Part shown: positions 52,305 through 61,910 of the stretch, piece after piece
Position numbering within the stretch: the stretch's first letter is position 1
How the letters are laid out: each line of letters begins with the position of its first letter
NCBI GenBank assembly: GCA_002412885.1
Contig: DHVX01000062.1
Location: 373,673 to 437,672, forward strand
Length of the DNA stretch: 64,000 nucleotides
Direction of reading: 5' to 3'
Source: Bacteroidales bacterium UBA5197
GTDB taxonomy: Bacteria > Bacteroidota > Bacteroidia > Bacteroidales > Lentimicrobiaceae
Translations under genes and position numbers: made by a program
The notes under the pieces: generated by a model
The model's database searches: none
What the model saw: only the letters and a program-made list of their open reading frames with translations
What the model was told of the DNA's origin: nothing

Positions 52305-53840
52305 TTATTTTCTGAGTACAATCCTGAATGTTGTTCCCTTGCCGGGAAGGGATGCTTTCACAAAAATCTTCCCATCATGAATTTCGCGGATGATGCGCTG
52401 GGTAAGCGACAATCCGAGTCCCCATCCCCTCTGTTTGCTGGTATAGCCGGGATTGAATATGGTTTCAAATTTCTTTTTGGGAATACCTTTGCCGGTATCT
52501 GAAATATCAATGGTAACTGTTTTGTCTTCTTCAGTTAGTTCAATGGTTATGATACCCTGGCCTGCCATGGCGTCAACAGCATTCTTTACCAGATTTTCAA
52601 TTACCCAGTCGAAGAGCTGATAATTCAGGGGAATCAGTATAATTGAGCCTCTGGCTGGCTGAATAACAAAGTTTACCTTGCTTGAGGTTCGGGTTTTAAG
52701 ATACGAGACGGAATTGTAAATTACTTCTACCAGGTTTTCCGTTTTCAGGTTGGCCGCTGAACCTATTTTCGAAAACCTTTCGGCAATCGTATTCAGACGA
52801 TTTACATCTTTTTCCAACTCCTCAATGGTTTCGGTGCCAACATCTTTGTTACGTAGAAATTCTACCCAGGCCATCATTGATGAAATGGGTGTGCCGAGCT
52901 GATGAGCGGTTTCCTTGGCCAGCCCTACCCAAACCTGATTTTGTTCAGATCGGCGTGCAATGCTGAAAAGCAGGTAGGACACCAGTAGAAAAATACTGAT
53001 GATCGCCAGCTGAATTACCGGGAAATACCTGAGCTGGGTAAGCAAAAATGAATCTTTGTAAAAGATAAAGTGTTTACGGTCAGCGATGGTAATTTCGATG
53101 GGAACATTATGAGCTGCCATTTCCAAAATGATATTCTTTACAAATGCAGTATCATCAAGCCGGGTTGTATCAATATCGCCCCACGAAACAAGTTTAGTGC
53201 GGGTGCTGTCGGTAATAATCACAGGAACCGAAGCAGAATTATTTACTACTTCATTGAAAAATGACTCCACCAGATCGTCAAGAACTACTTTTAACTCAGA
53301 AAACAAACGGGAGTCTTTGTAATAAAAGTAAATGATGTTGCCTGAATAGTAATCAAGTTTTAGCGGAGGATATACCGAAAACTCTTCTAATAGCTCGGGG
53401 GTGAATAGTTTAACTGTATCCGGATCAAAGTCAACGTTTCGTGCTTCTTTTATTCTGCCCTGCGGATCGGCGAGAATAACAGGAATTGATGTGTTGTTTG
53501 AAATTATGCTCAGGTAAAATAGTATGTTTTCGTTGTCGTCGGCCATTACCATTCTCTCGGTTGCTTCGGCCAGTATTTCAACGCGTTTGCGTTCTTCGGC
53601 CCGAATCTGGTCGAAGAAATCTTCGGTGTAATTTACCAGACTAACCCTTTGCTGAATGGCATTTGCCCAGGTTGTGATTTTATCGCGCTCATCCCGGGCT
53701 ATGTTTTTTACCAATAGGTTGGTGTACCAGAGCGAAACTCCGACTATAAGTAAAGCCATCAGGAACAACCAGCGTTTCCAGGTTTTCTTTTGTTCGTAAA
53801 TGTTGGTTACTTTTGGTTTGATCAGTTTACGCAAGGTCAT
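52305..53840 (-). CDS. Orphan sensor histidine kinase
   Basis: 511 residues. N-terminal membrane segment (about 25-45), a periplasmic sensor region of about 220 residues, a second membrane segment (about 270-290), and a cytoplasmic kinase with an H-box of unusual form, AKETAHQLGTPISSMMAW, then VIENLVKNAVDAMAG (N-box), DISDTGKGIP (G1) and GWGLGLSLTQRII (G2). HQLGTP in place of HDLR is shared by a group of Bacteroidota kinases. No response regulator is adjacent, so its partner is elsewhere. Confidence 0.88.
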   Translation of the reverse strand: MTLRKLIKPKVTNIYEQKKTWKRWLFLMALLIVGVSLWYTNLLVKNIARDERDKITTWANAIQQRVSLVNYTEDFFDQIRAEERKRVEILAEATERMVMADDNENILFYLSIISNNTSIPVILADPQGRIKEARNVDFDPDTVKLFTPELLEEFSVYPPLKLDYYSGNIIYFYYKDSRLFSELKVVLDDLVESFFNEVVNNSASVPVIITDSTRTKLVSWGDIDTTRLDDTAFVKNIILEMAAHNVPIEITIADRKHFIFYKDSFLLTQLRYFPVIQLAIISIFLLVSYLLFSIARRSEQNQVWVGLAKETAHQLGTPISSMMAWVEFLRNKDVGTETIEELEKDVNRLNTIAERFSKIGSAANLKTENLVEVIYNSVSYLKTRTSSKVNFVIQPARGSIILIPLNYQLFDWVIENLVKNAVDAMAGQGIITIELTEEDKTVTIDISDTGKGIPKKKFETIFNPGYTSKQRGWGLGLSLTQRIIREIHDGKIFVKASLPGKGTTFRIVLRK

Positions 53841-53966
53841 AAATGCAAGGCTTTATTTTACAAATATCGACATTTTAGTCTATAAACGATATTCAGATTC
53901 AATTCATTATTCAAACCTCAACCCTGTCTGACTGGCGAAATTAATGTAACCACTCAATTTGATTTG

Positions 53967-54005
53967 TCCGCCAGGCAGCCTGCCTGACTGCGCCACGCAG
54001 GCAGG
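53967..54005. repeat. CAGGCAG/CTGCCTG palindromic repeat
   Basis: CAGGCAG and CTGCCTG lie almost back to back (53973-53987), and CGCAGGCAGG follows at 53996-54005. GC-rich against its A/T-rich surroundings; resembles short palindromic intergenic elements in other Bacteroidota. Confidence 0.6.
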
Positions 54006-54006
54006 G

Positions 54007-54060
54007 CTTAACCTTAACCTTAACCTCAACCTTAATCTCAGCCTCAACCTTAACCTCAAT
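54007..54060. repeat. Telomere-like hexamer array abutting the AsmA-like gene
   Basis: Nine degenerate six-base units of the CTTAAC / CTCAAC type. It runs into the last codons of the AsmA-like gene, and the stop TGA (minus strand, 54056-54058) lies inside it. Confidence 0.8.
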
Positions 54061-56569
54061 CCTCATCCCATTCAACTTCAAACTTCGGGGCTGTTTTACT
54101 TTTGTTGACTACCGGCTCTGTTTTGTTCTTTCTGAATTCTTCTCTCAACACTTGCCGTAATTCTTGTTTCTGGTTTTTAAAGTCATCGGCTATTTTTTTT
54201 GCAACGGCCTGGCTATCGTATCGGAACTCAGGATTGTCAACAGTACCTGTCATGTGCAGAAAAAGTCTGGTTTTACCTGAATTGTCCGTTTCAAAGGCAT
54301 TTGCCGGTGGAATGTTTCGGCGGTTTTTCTTCCTCCCTATATCTGAGAGCAGGACATTGAAATGGTAATCAATTTCATTTCCAAAAGTATGAGAACCATA
54401 TCCTTTAAGTCCCATGACCGATGAGTTAATGTCCATTGCCGGGATGATAAATGTTTTTCGGGCAATCTCAATCCGGTTGCTCAGGGTTGAGAATTTTACA
54501 TTTTTAAGTTCATCGGCATCCAGAAACCGTGAGAGCTCCTGTAGTGGTTCGAATTTCAGCAACTCACCATCGCGTATTTCCACATCTGCAACAGCACTAA
54601 CGCTGCCTGCATCAGTTTCAAAGCGGTTGTTAAGTGTTGATCCGTATTGAACTACTGCATCGCCTCGTCCCCGGATATGTTTGCTTTGCAGGCTGGATTG
54701 TCCGAAATCATTGAACTCGTAAAACATACGGCTGATGTCCACATTGCTGAAAGTGGCATTGCATACAACCTGGGCATGACTTCCATAACGACCATTCAGC
54801 AATCCGTTGGCTGTAATGCTACCATCCAGCGCTTTAAATGACAATTCATTAGCCCTCAGCACATTGTCACTCAGGCTGAGCTTGCCTTTTATCGATTGAG
54901 CTGTGAACTTCTGGTATGAAAAATTATCGCAATTGATTTCTGCATTAAAACCAAGTCTTTGAGGAAAAATACCGGCTTCTTTGCCGGGGGTGGTTTTCTC
55001 TACAGATGCGGTCAGGGTCAGATCTTCAAGTTTAATATTTCGTGATGAAACATTTGCTTCAAAATGCATCGATTGATCTGCATTTAATAAATATCCGAGC
55101 AGATTCTGTATTCTTCCGTTCATTTTAAAATCACTTTTACCGGTTTCGAAACTGAGCTGATCAACCATAACCGAGCCGTTGTTTAATTCGAGCTGTGCAT
55201 TGATGCGTTTGATTTCGCGGTTCTCCTGCTTCAGGGTAATGCTGGCATTGGATAGCGAAATCAGCCCTGAAGCTTTTTCAGCGGCATTTAAGTGATTTGA
55301 ATAATTGCCATGATATTTTACATCTGCAAGTAATTCTCCCCCGATTTTAGCGATATTACTTTTATTGAGATAACCACTTATATCGTTAAGGTCGAGTTTG
55401 GTACTGAGATTTAGTGTCAATAATGGGTTTTTAAAGGCCTGAAGTACAAGACTTCCTTTAAAATTACCTTGCCCGATATTTCCTGAGAATTGCTCCAGGG
55501 TAAGATTCTCTGGTTTATTACCACCGGGATATGTAATTGTGCCCTTAATGTCAATATTGCTGAGTTTGGTTTTGCCCGGGAGATGTGTGATAATGCCACG
55601 GTCAACATTGAAGACTGCAGTGATTTCGGGGTAAATATTTTTCCCGAACGGGCCGTTAAGGTTTGCCTCAAAAGTAATACGCCCCGAAGGTTTAAAGTCA
55701 CTGAATTTGCCGGAAATAGATTCAGGAAGCAACTCAGCAATGCTTTCTATGTCAGCTTTTTGGGAAGAAATGCTAAGATTCAGTGCTGTATTGTCCTTCC
55801 CGAAATCAATATTCCCTGAAGCCAGAAAAGTATTGCCTGAGAGACTAATGTTGCAGGTTTCAAGATCGACGGAACTGGTTTTTTCATTTACACTGAGTCG
55901 TGCAAAAACTCCGGCATTAATCAGCTCAGGATACCCGGAATTGTTGATTATCAGTCTTTGTGCAGAAAAGCCTCCATTTATATTCAAGTTGTAAATTCCA
56001 TCAGTTATTTTACCTCTCAGAACCATTTCGGGAAAAAGAATTGCAATGTCGGTATTTGAGGCGATGTCGCGGTAAAACACTTCGGTATTTTTTATCTGGA
56101 TACGCTGCACATCAAAGTTCACTCCATCGCTGCTGCTGTCAGTGCTTTTCTTCCATACATTGAAGTTATTCAGGCCTTTGTCGTTTTTCCAAAGCGTTAC
56201 GGAAGCTCCGTCAACGGCAAGGCTTCTGATCTTGTAATTATTGGTAAGCAGGCTGAAAATTCCGAAACGGAGCGAGACACTCCGCGCATGCAGAAGTCCG
56301 GGCGCTTCCGCAAGTTCAGTTGATGCTTTCATTTCAACATTCCTGAAAACTACCGATGCATCCGGAAAACTCCTCAGGATGGTAAACTCAACCTGACCAA
56401 TTTCAACAGGGACAAGAAGGTGACGGTTGATTTCATCAACGATCATTTGTTTTGCCTTATCGCCATAAGCGAAACCAGCAATAAGCAATGCTGTTGCTGT
56501 CGTTGCTATAATCAGCGCGATGGCAATTGCAATTTTAATAACACGTTTTTTTTGATCAGATCCCGGCAA
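54056..56569 (-). CDS. AsmA-family envelope protein
   Basis: 837 residues (counted from TTG 56569). One N-terminal membrane helix (about 8-30) and then a very long beta-rich periplasmic region with AsmA/DUF748 features, repeated FSG.I..G.....G..D...L strands and a C-terminal basic tail ending in VEWDED. AsmA-like proteins bridge the envelope and move phospholipids. No ATG precedes the helix: TTG 56569 or ATT 56584 are the candidates; the ATT option gives a typical MKKLKLPG start. The gene is single and convergent with the kinase gene. Confidence 0.82.
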   Translation of the reverse strand: MPGSDQKKRVIKIAIAIALIIATTATALLIAGFAYGDKAKQMIVDEINRHLLVPVEIGQVEFTILRSFPDASVVFRNVEMKASTELAEAPGLLHARSVSLRFGIFSLLTNNYKIRSLAVDGASVTLWKNDKGLNNFNVWKKSTDSSSDGVNFDVQRIQIKNTEVFYRDIASNTDIAILFPEMVLRGKITDGIYNLNINGGFSAQRLIINNSGYPELINAGVFARLSVNEKTSSVDLETCNISLSGNTFLASGNIDFGKDNTALNLSISSQKADIESIAELLPESISGKFSDFKPSGRITFEANLNGPFGKNIYPEITAVFNVDRGIITHLPGKTKLSNIDIKGTITYPGGNKPENLTLEQFSGNIGQGNFKGSLVLQAFKNPLLTLNLSTKLDLNDISGYLNKSNIAKIGGELLADVKYHGNYSNHLNAAEKASGLISLSNASITLKQENREIKRINAQLELNNGSVMVDQLSFETGKSDFKMNGRIQNLLGYLLNADQSMHFEANVSSRNIKLEDLTLTASVEKTTPGKEAGIFPQRLGFNAEINCDNFSYQKFTAQSIKGKLSLSDNVLRANELSFKALDGSITANGLLNGRYGSHAQVVCNATFSNVDISRMFYEFNDFGQSSLQSKHIRGRGDAVVQYGSTLNNRFETDAGSVSAVADVEIRDGELLKFEPLQELSRFLDADELKNVKFSTLSNRIEIARKTFIIPAMDINSSVMGLKGYGSHTFGNEIDYHFNVLLSDIGRKKNRRNIPPANAFETDNSGKTRLFLHMTGTVDNPEFRYDSQAVAKKIADDFKNQKQELRQVLREEFRKNKTEPVVNKSKTAPKFEVEWDED

Positions 56570-56705
56570 TTTCAGTTTCTTAATGGTTTAAGTGATAAAC
56601 TAACGGGGTAATTATAAGTTCATTGCATGGAAAAAAATGAAAACTGCAAATTGAACTTGAATTTGATTTGCTCAGTGAAGACCTGGGGCAGGTTTTGCCA
56701 GCAGA

Positions 56706-58622
56706 TTATATCGGTTTTTTCTTAGAAACCAGCATCTCTTTTGCGGTTTTTACAATGCCATTTGCATCAAAGCCACATTCAGCAAATAACTCATCGGGTT
56801 TGCCATGGGAAATGTACCGATCGGGAATGCCAAGCCGGGTAACTTTTGCATGATAATCGTGGTCAGCCATAAATTCAAGAATTGCTGATCCGAATCCTCC
56901 GTTGACGGTTCCATCTTCGACGGTGATGATATGGCTATATCTGCCGAAGACTTCATGCAGCAATTTCTGGTCGAGGGGTTTCAGGAACCGCATATCATAA
57001 TGCGCTGCCCTGATCCCTTCATTCTCAAGTTCGTTGCAGGCATCGCTGGCAAAATTTCCGGCATGACCGAGGCTGAGAATGGCTATATTTTCACCATCGC
57101 GGAGTTTTCGTCCGGTGCCAATGGTAATTTCAGTAAAAGGTTTTTTCCAGTCGGTGGATATTCCCCTGCCGCGCGGATAGCGGATTACAAAGGGGCCTTT
57201 ACCATCAAGTTGAGCTGTAAACATAAGATTTCTCAATTCTACTTCGTTCATGGGTGCCGAAATGGTAAGTCCCGGAATAGCCCTGAAGTAAGCCAGATCA
57301 TAGGCTCCGTGGTGAGTAGGCCCATCTTCGCCGACCAAACCACCGCGATCGAGGCAGAATACGACGTTTAGCCCCTGAAGTGCTACATCATGTATTACCT
57401 GATCGTAAGCCCGCTGCATAAACGAGGAGTATATGTTGCAGAACGGAATCAATCCGCGGGCTGCCATTCCGGCCGAGAAAGTAACTGCATGTTGCTCAGC
57501 GATACCCACATCAAATGCGCGGTCGGGCATTACACTCATCATCATATTTAACGAACAGCCTGAGGGCATGGCTGGTGTGACACCAACAATCTTCAGGTTT
57601 TTTTCTGCCAGTTCTATAATGGTTTTGCCAAAAACATGCTGATATTTAGGAGGAAGACTTTTGCAGGGTTTTTCAATGATTTCGCCGGTGGTTTTATCAA
57701 ACATTCCCGGGGAGTGGTATAAGATCTGATCCTGTTCGGCTTTTTCAAAACCTTTGCCTTTAACGGTGATAACATGCAGCAATTTGGGCCCGGGAATATT
57801 TCTGATATCCTGCATCAGTTTGCTGAGCCTCACCACATCGTGTCCGTCAACGGGGCCAAAATATCTGAAATTGAATGCTTCAAAAAGGTTGCTCTTTTTC
57901 AGGATGGTTGATTTAACTGCATTGCCGATCTGCTTAACCACAGCTCTGGAATTCTTTCCGTAGCGGGAATTGCCTCCCATAAGCTTCCACACCTTGTCCT
58001 TGAGTTTATTGTATGCCCTTGAAGTAACAATATCGAGCAGGTATTCGCGCAAAGCCCCAACGTTTTTGTCGATGGCAATGCCGTTATCGTTCAGGATAAC
58101 CAGCAGGTTTGCATTAGAGACACCTGCATTGTTAAGCGCTTCCATAGCCATGCCGCCGGTCATGGCGCCATCGCCGATTACAGCAATGTGATGTTCGTTT
58201 TTGCCGTTCAGCATTTTTGCGGCAACTGCCATGCCCAGGGCAGCAGAAATGGAAGTAGAGGAATGCCCGACTCCGAATGCATCGTATTCGCTTTCGCTTA
58301 TTTTGGGGAAGCCACTGATTCCGCCGGAAGTGCGGTTTGTATGAAAGCTGTCGCGGCGGCCGGTGATAATTTTGTGGGCATAAGCCTGATGCCCGACATC
58401 CCAGATAAGTTTATCAACCGGAGTATTATAGGCGTAATGTATAGCCACCGCCAGTTCAACAGCACCGAGGCTTGCACCGAGGTGGCCTGGATTTGCAGAA
58501 ATGACTTCAATAATAAACTGCCTGATTTCGCTGCACAATTGAGGCAGATCATCTTCCTTAAGCAGTCGGAGATCGGCCGGGTAGTTGATGGTTTGAAGAA
58601 GTTTGCCTTGTTGTGGTGACAT
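56706..58622 (-). CDS. dxs: 1-deoxy-D-xylulose-5-phosphate synthase
   Basis: First step of the MEP isoprenoid pathway. 638 residues; thiamine-diphosphate enzyme. VELAVAIHYAYNTPVDKLIWDVGHQAYAHKI, the GDGAMTGGMAMEALNNAG motif with the Mg-binding site, LNDNGIAID, GPVDGHDV, the DRGGLVGEDGPTHHGAYD segment and the C-terminal GTVNGGFGSAILEF domain are all present. ATG 58622. Confidence 0.97.
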   Translation of the reverse strand: MSPQQGKLLQTINYPADLRLLKEDDLPQLCSEIRQFIIEVISANPGHLGASLGAVELAVAIHYAYNTPVDKLIWDVGHQAYAHKIITGRRDSFHTNRTSGGISGFPKISESEYDAFGVGHSSTSISAALGMAVAAKMLNGKNEHHIAVIGDGAMTGGMAMEALNNAGVSNANLLVILNDNGIAIDKNVGALREYLLDIVTSRAYNKLKDKVWKLMGGNSRYGKNSRAVVKQIGNAVKSTILKKSNLFEAFNFRYFGPVDGHDVVRLSKLMQDIRNIPGPKLLHVITVKGKGFEKAEQDQILYHSPGMFDKTTGEIIEKPCKSLPPKYQHVFGKTIIELAEKNLKIVGVTPAMPSGCSLNMMMSVMPDRAFDVGIAEQHAVTFSAGMAARGLIPFCNIYSSFMQRAYDQVIHDVALQGLNVVFCLDRGGLVGEDGPTHHGAYDLAYFRAIPGLTISAPMNEVELRNLMFTAQLDGKGPFVIRYPRGRGISTDWKKPFTEITIGTGRKLRDGENIAILSLGHAGNFASDACNELENEGIRAAHYDMRFLKPLDQKLLHEVFGRYSHIITVEDGTVNGGFGSAILEFMADHDYHAKVTRLGIPDRYISHGKPDELFAECGFDANGIVKTAKEMLVSKKKPI

Positions 58623-58977
58623 AATTCGTATCTAAAACATTGCATTTCTGCAAATCACAGATTGTGTGAATTTGCAAATAAAAACAGCGGCAAGCCGGAT
58701 TTATTGTGATTGACAAAATTACAAATATTCATCATGCCGAAGGTGACAAATCATATGATGAAGATGACAATCAATAAACATAAACTTAAAATAACGCAAT
58801 TTACCTTACAAAGCTAAAGGCATTCTGATTTCTGAATACAACGAAATCAGATTCGCATGTCAGGGTTTTTGAATCCTTAACTTAACCAGTATCATTTATC
58901 AGGCCTTACTTATTATTTTTTGCTTAAGGCTATTGAAATATAGTACATTTGCGGGTTGAATTTCAATACGAACTGAA
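58623..58977. other. Divergent dxs/trkA intergenic region
   Basis: 355 A/T-rich bases. Minus-strand TAATTTTG at 58714-58721 is a candidate dxs -7 box. The trkA promoter is at the right end. No small gene recognised in between. Confidence 0.5.
58919..58951 (+). promoter_or_regulatory. Promoter of trkA-trkH
   Basis: TTTG (58919-58922), 21 bases, TACATTTG (58944-58951), 26 bases before the ATG. Confidence 0.7.
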
Positions 58978-60318
58978 ATGAACATTATCATAGCCGGTGA
59001 TGGGGAAGTGGGATTTCACCTTGCCAAAATGCTTTCCGGTGAAAACCATAACATCACCATAGTAGATCCGCATCAGGAACTGCTGAAGATGATAGAAACC
59101 CACACCGATCTGATGACCATTACGGGTGATTCTACCTCAATCAGTGTGCTTGAGCAGGCCAATGTGCGCCGTGCCGACCTGTTGATTTCGGTGGTACACG
59201 ATGAAAAGATCAACATTACTACCTGTGTGCTGGGAAAAAAACTTGGCGCAAAACGTACCATTGCCCGCATAAACAACACGGAATACCTGTCAGTGGAGAA
59301 TCGTGAGATTATGCGATCTCTGGGCATTGATGCCATGGTTTGTCCCGAACGTATCGCTGCCAAGGAAATTGTTCGATTACTTGGACAGACTGCTGCAACT
59401 GAAATTTTCGACTTCTCAGAAGGACGTTTATCACTCTTCCTTATCAAGCTTGACGAAAAAGCCCTGGTGCTGAATAAAACCCTGAACCAGATTGCTCAGG
59501 AATATCCCAAACTCAATTTCAGAGCGGTGGCCATACACCGTAATAACAAAACCATTATTCCAAAAGGGAATGATGAATTTAAAGTCAACGATCTGGCATA
59601 TGTTATTACGCGGCCCGATGGTATTGAAGCCCTGCTCAAACTCGGAGGAAAACAAAAACAAGAGATCAGAAATGTAATGATTGTTGGCGGTGGGCGCATC
59701 GGACGCAAAACTGCCCGGCGACTTGAGCGCGATATGAATGTGAAACTGATTGAAATGGACAAGGAGCGTTGCCTAAGTCTGATTGATCAGCTGGAACACA
59801 CCCTTATCATCAATGCCGATGCACGCGATATTGAGCTACTCGAAGATGAAGGAATCCGTAATATGGATGCATTTATTGCAGTTACCAACGATTCTGAAAC
59901 CAACATTCTTACCTGCCTTCTCGCGCAGCGTTTCGGCGTAAAAAGAGCCATTCCGCTTATCGAGAATATTGACTATATCGATATTTCTCAAAGTATTGGT
60001 ATAGAAACAATTATCAACAAAAAGCTGATTACTGCCTCGTATATAGTCCGTTTTACCATGGATGCTGAAGTAACTTCAATCAAATGCCTGAGCGGGATTG
60101 ATGCAGAGGTGCTTGAGTTTGTAGTTAAGCCGGGAGCTTATGTAACCAAAAGGCCAATTAGTAAAATTGACATTCCCAAAGGGAGCATCATCGGAGGTAT
60201 AGTTCGCGGAATGAACAGCTATATTGCCATTGGTGATTTCCAAATACTTGCAGGTGATAAGGTGGTTATTTTTGTGCTGCCCGAAGCCATAAGTAAGGTT
60301 CAGGAATTGTTTAAATGA
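58978..60318 (+). CDS. trkA: Trk system K+ uptake regulatory protein TrkA
   Basis: Cytoplasmic NAD(H)-binding gating subunit of the potassium transporter. 446 residues with the full tandem layout: two TrkA_N Rossmann domains (IIIAGDGEVGFHLAKML at the N-terminus; VMIVGGGRIGRKTARRL at about residue 233) each followed by a TrkA_C domain. Acidic residues ending each second strand (VDPH; EMDK) fit NAD binding. It forms a two-gene operon with trkH, 39 bases downstream. Confidence 0.95.
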   Translation: MNIIIAGDGEVGFHLAKMLSGENHNITIVDPHQELLKMIETHTDLMTITGDSTSISVLEQANVRRADLLISVVHDEKINITTCVLGKKLGAKRTIARINNTEYLSVENREIMRSLGIDAMVCPERIAAKEIVRLLGQTAATEIFDFSEGRLSLFLIKLDEKALVLNKTLNQIAQEYPKLNFRAVAIHRNNKTIIPKGNDEFKVNDLAYVITRPDGIEALLKLGGKQKQEIRNVMIVGGGRIGRKTARRLERDMNVKLIEMDKERCLSLIDQLEHTLIINADARDIELLEDEGIRNMDAFIAVTNDSETNILTCLLAQRFGVKRAIPLIENIDYIDISQSIGIETIINKKLITASYIVRFTMDAEVTSIKCLSGIDAEVLEFVVKPGAYVTKRPISKIDIPKGSIIGGIVRGMNSYIAIGDFQILAGDKVVIFVLPEAISKVQELFK

Positions 60319-60357
60319 GTTTTTGCAGGATTTATAACTTGTTCTATATATCCGTTT

Positions 60358-61857
60358 ATGGCCGGTAAAACCAGGATTAACCTGAATGCGATCTTGAAGA
60401 TCATGGGAATTCTCCTTATCATTGAGGGAGTATTTATGATTTCATCATTGGGATTTTCGGCATGGTATGATCCGGATTGCCTGAGTCATTTGCGTTTTTT
60501 TGATCCCTTACATGATTTCCTGCCCTTGCTGGTGTCAGGGAGTGTGATTTTGTTTATTGGTGTTATTCTTTGGCTGTCGAATAAAAAACTGGACCAGAAT
60601 TCGATTGGGAAAAGGGAAGGTTATGTTATTGTTTCAATGGCATGGGTCATTATTTCGTTGTTTGGAGCTATTCCTTTTATGCTGAGTGGCGTTACTGATA
60701 ATTATACCGATGCTTTTTTCGAAACCATATCAGGCTTCACCACCACCGGAGCAACCATTTTCAGTGATATTGAATCAATCCCAAAAGGCATTCTCTTTTG
60801 GCGGAGTATGACACACTGGATTGGAGGTATGGGAATTATTGTGCTTTCTCTTGCCATTCTCCCTATTCTGGGAATTGGGGGTATGCAGTTGTTTGTTGCC
60901 GAAGTTCCGGGCGTTACCCCCGATAAATTGCATCCGCGCATTACCCAGACCGCCAAACGCTTATGGATAATTTATGTAATTCTCACCCTGCTGCAAACCG
61001 GATTACTGGCTTTGGGAGGAATGAGCCTTTTCGATTCACTCTGCCATGCATTCGGAACCATGGCTACGGGTGGTTTTTCTACAAGAAATGATTCTATAGC
61101 CGGGTTTTCACCTTATATTCAATATGTGATAACCTTTTTTATGATAATGGCCGGAATGAGCTTTACTCTTCATTATTTTGTTTTGAAAGGGCAGTTTAAA
61201 AAGGTGATAAGCAATGAAGAACTAAAACATTACTTATATATTATCCTCCTTTCCACCGGAATGATTGGCATTGCTCTGCTCCTTGTGCAAAATCAGTCTG
61301 TAGAATCAGCATTTCGCAACTCGCTGTTTCAGGTAGTTTCTATCGTAACCACTACCGGTTTTATCACCAGTGATTATTTACTTTGGCCTTATTTTACCTG
61401 GCTGCTTCTTTTCCTGCTGATGTTTACAGGTGGATGCGCAGGCTCAACCGGTGGAGGTATAAAGATTGTAAGGATTTTATTGCTCTTCAAAAACAGTTCC
61501 ATGGAACTGAAACGGATTGTCCATCCTCAGGCTATCCTTCCGGTCAGATTGAACGGGAAATCTATATCACAGGGCATAATATTCAACGTGCTGGCCTTTT
61601 TTCTGATATACATCATAATCTTCGCATTCGGGTCATTGGTTATGTCAATGCTGGGACTTGAATTTGAAACTGCCATTGGCTCTGTTGCCGCCAGCCTTGG
61701 CAATATTGGCCCTGGGCTTGGAATGGTTGGCCCGGTTGAAAATTATAGTGCAATTCCCACAGCGGGCAAATGGATTCTCGCATTTTTTATGTTGCTGGGC
61801 CGGTTGGAATTATTTACTGTTCTTATACTTTTCTCGGTTGCTTTCTGGAAAAGGTAA
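60358..61857 (+). CDS. trkH: Trk system K+ transporter TrkH
   Basis: Ion-conducting subunit. 499 residues and about ten to twelve hydrophobic segments. Filter repeats: SGFTTTGATIF, FGTMATGGFSTRN, VSIVTTTGFITSD and SLGNIGPGLG, each with a Gly at the K+ site. Its partner gene trkA precedes it. The final repeat NIGPGLG matches the TrkH form. Confidence 0.95.
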   Translation: MAGKTRINLNAILKIMGILLIIEGVFMISSLGFSAWYDPDCLSHLRFFDPLHDFLPLLVSGSVILFIGVILWLSNKKLDQNSIGKREGYVIVSMAWVIISLFGAIPFMLSGVTDNYTDAFFETISGFTTTGATIFSDIESIPKGILFWRSMTHWIGGMGIIVLSLAILPILGIGGMQLFVAEVPGVTPDKLHPRITQTAKRLWIIYVILTLLQTGLLALGGMSLFDSLCHAFGTMATGGFSTRNDSIAGFSPYIQYVITFFMIMAGMSFTLHYFVLKGQFKKVISNEELKHYLYIILLSTGMIGIALLLVQNQSVESAFRNSLFQVVSIVTTTGFITSDYLLWPYFTWLLLFLLMFTGGCAGSTGGGIKIVRILLLFKNSSMELKRIVHPQAILPVRLNGKSISQGIIFNVLAFFLIYIIIFAFGSLVMSMLGLEFETAIGSVAASLGNIGPGLGMVGPVENYSAIPTAGKWILAFFMLLGRLELFTVLILFSVAFWKR

Positions 61858-61895
61858 AGTGACCATCTGGAATTTCCAGTTACTCCGGAAAAGCT

Positions 61896-61903
61896 TACCT
61901 TTG
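61896..61903 (+). promoter_or_regulatory. -7 box of the MATE gene, seven bases before the start codon
   Basis: TACCTTTG consensus; shares TTACCTTTGCCGC with the glyS promoter. A nearly leaderless transcript would result. Confidence 0.5.
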
Positions 61904-61910
61904 CCGCCTT

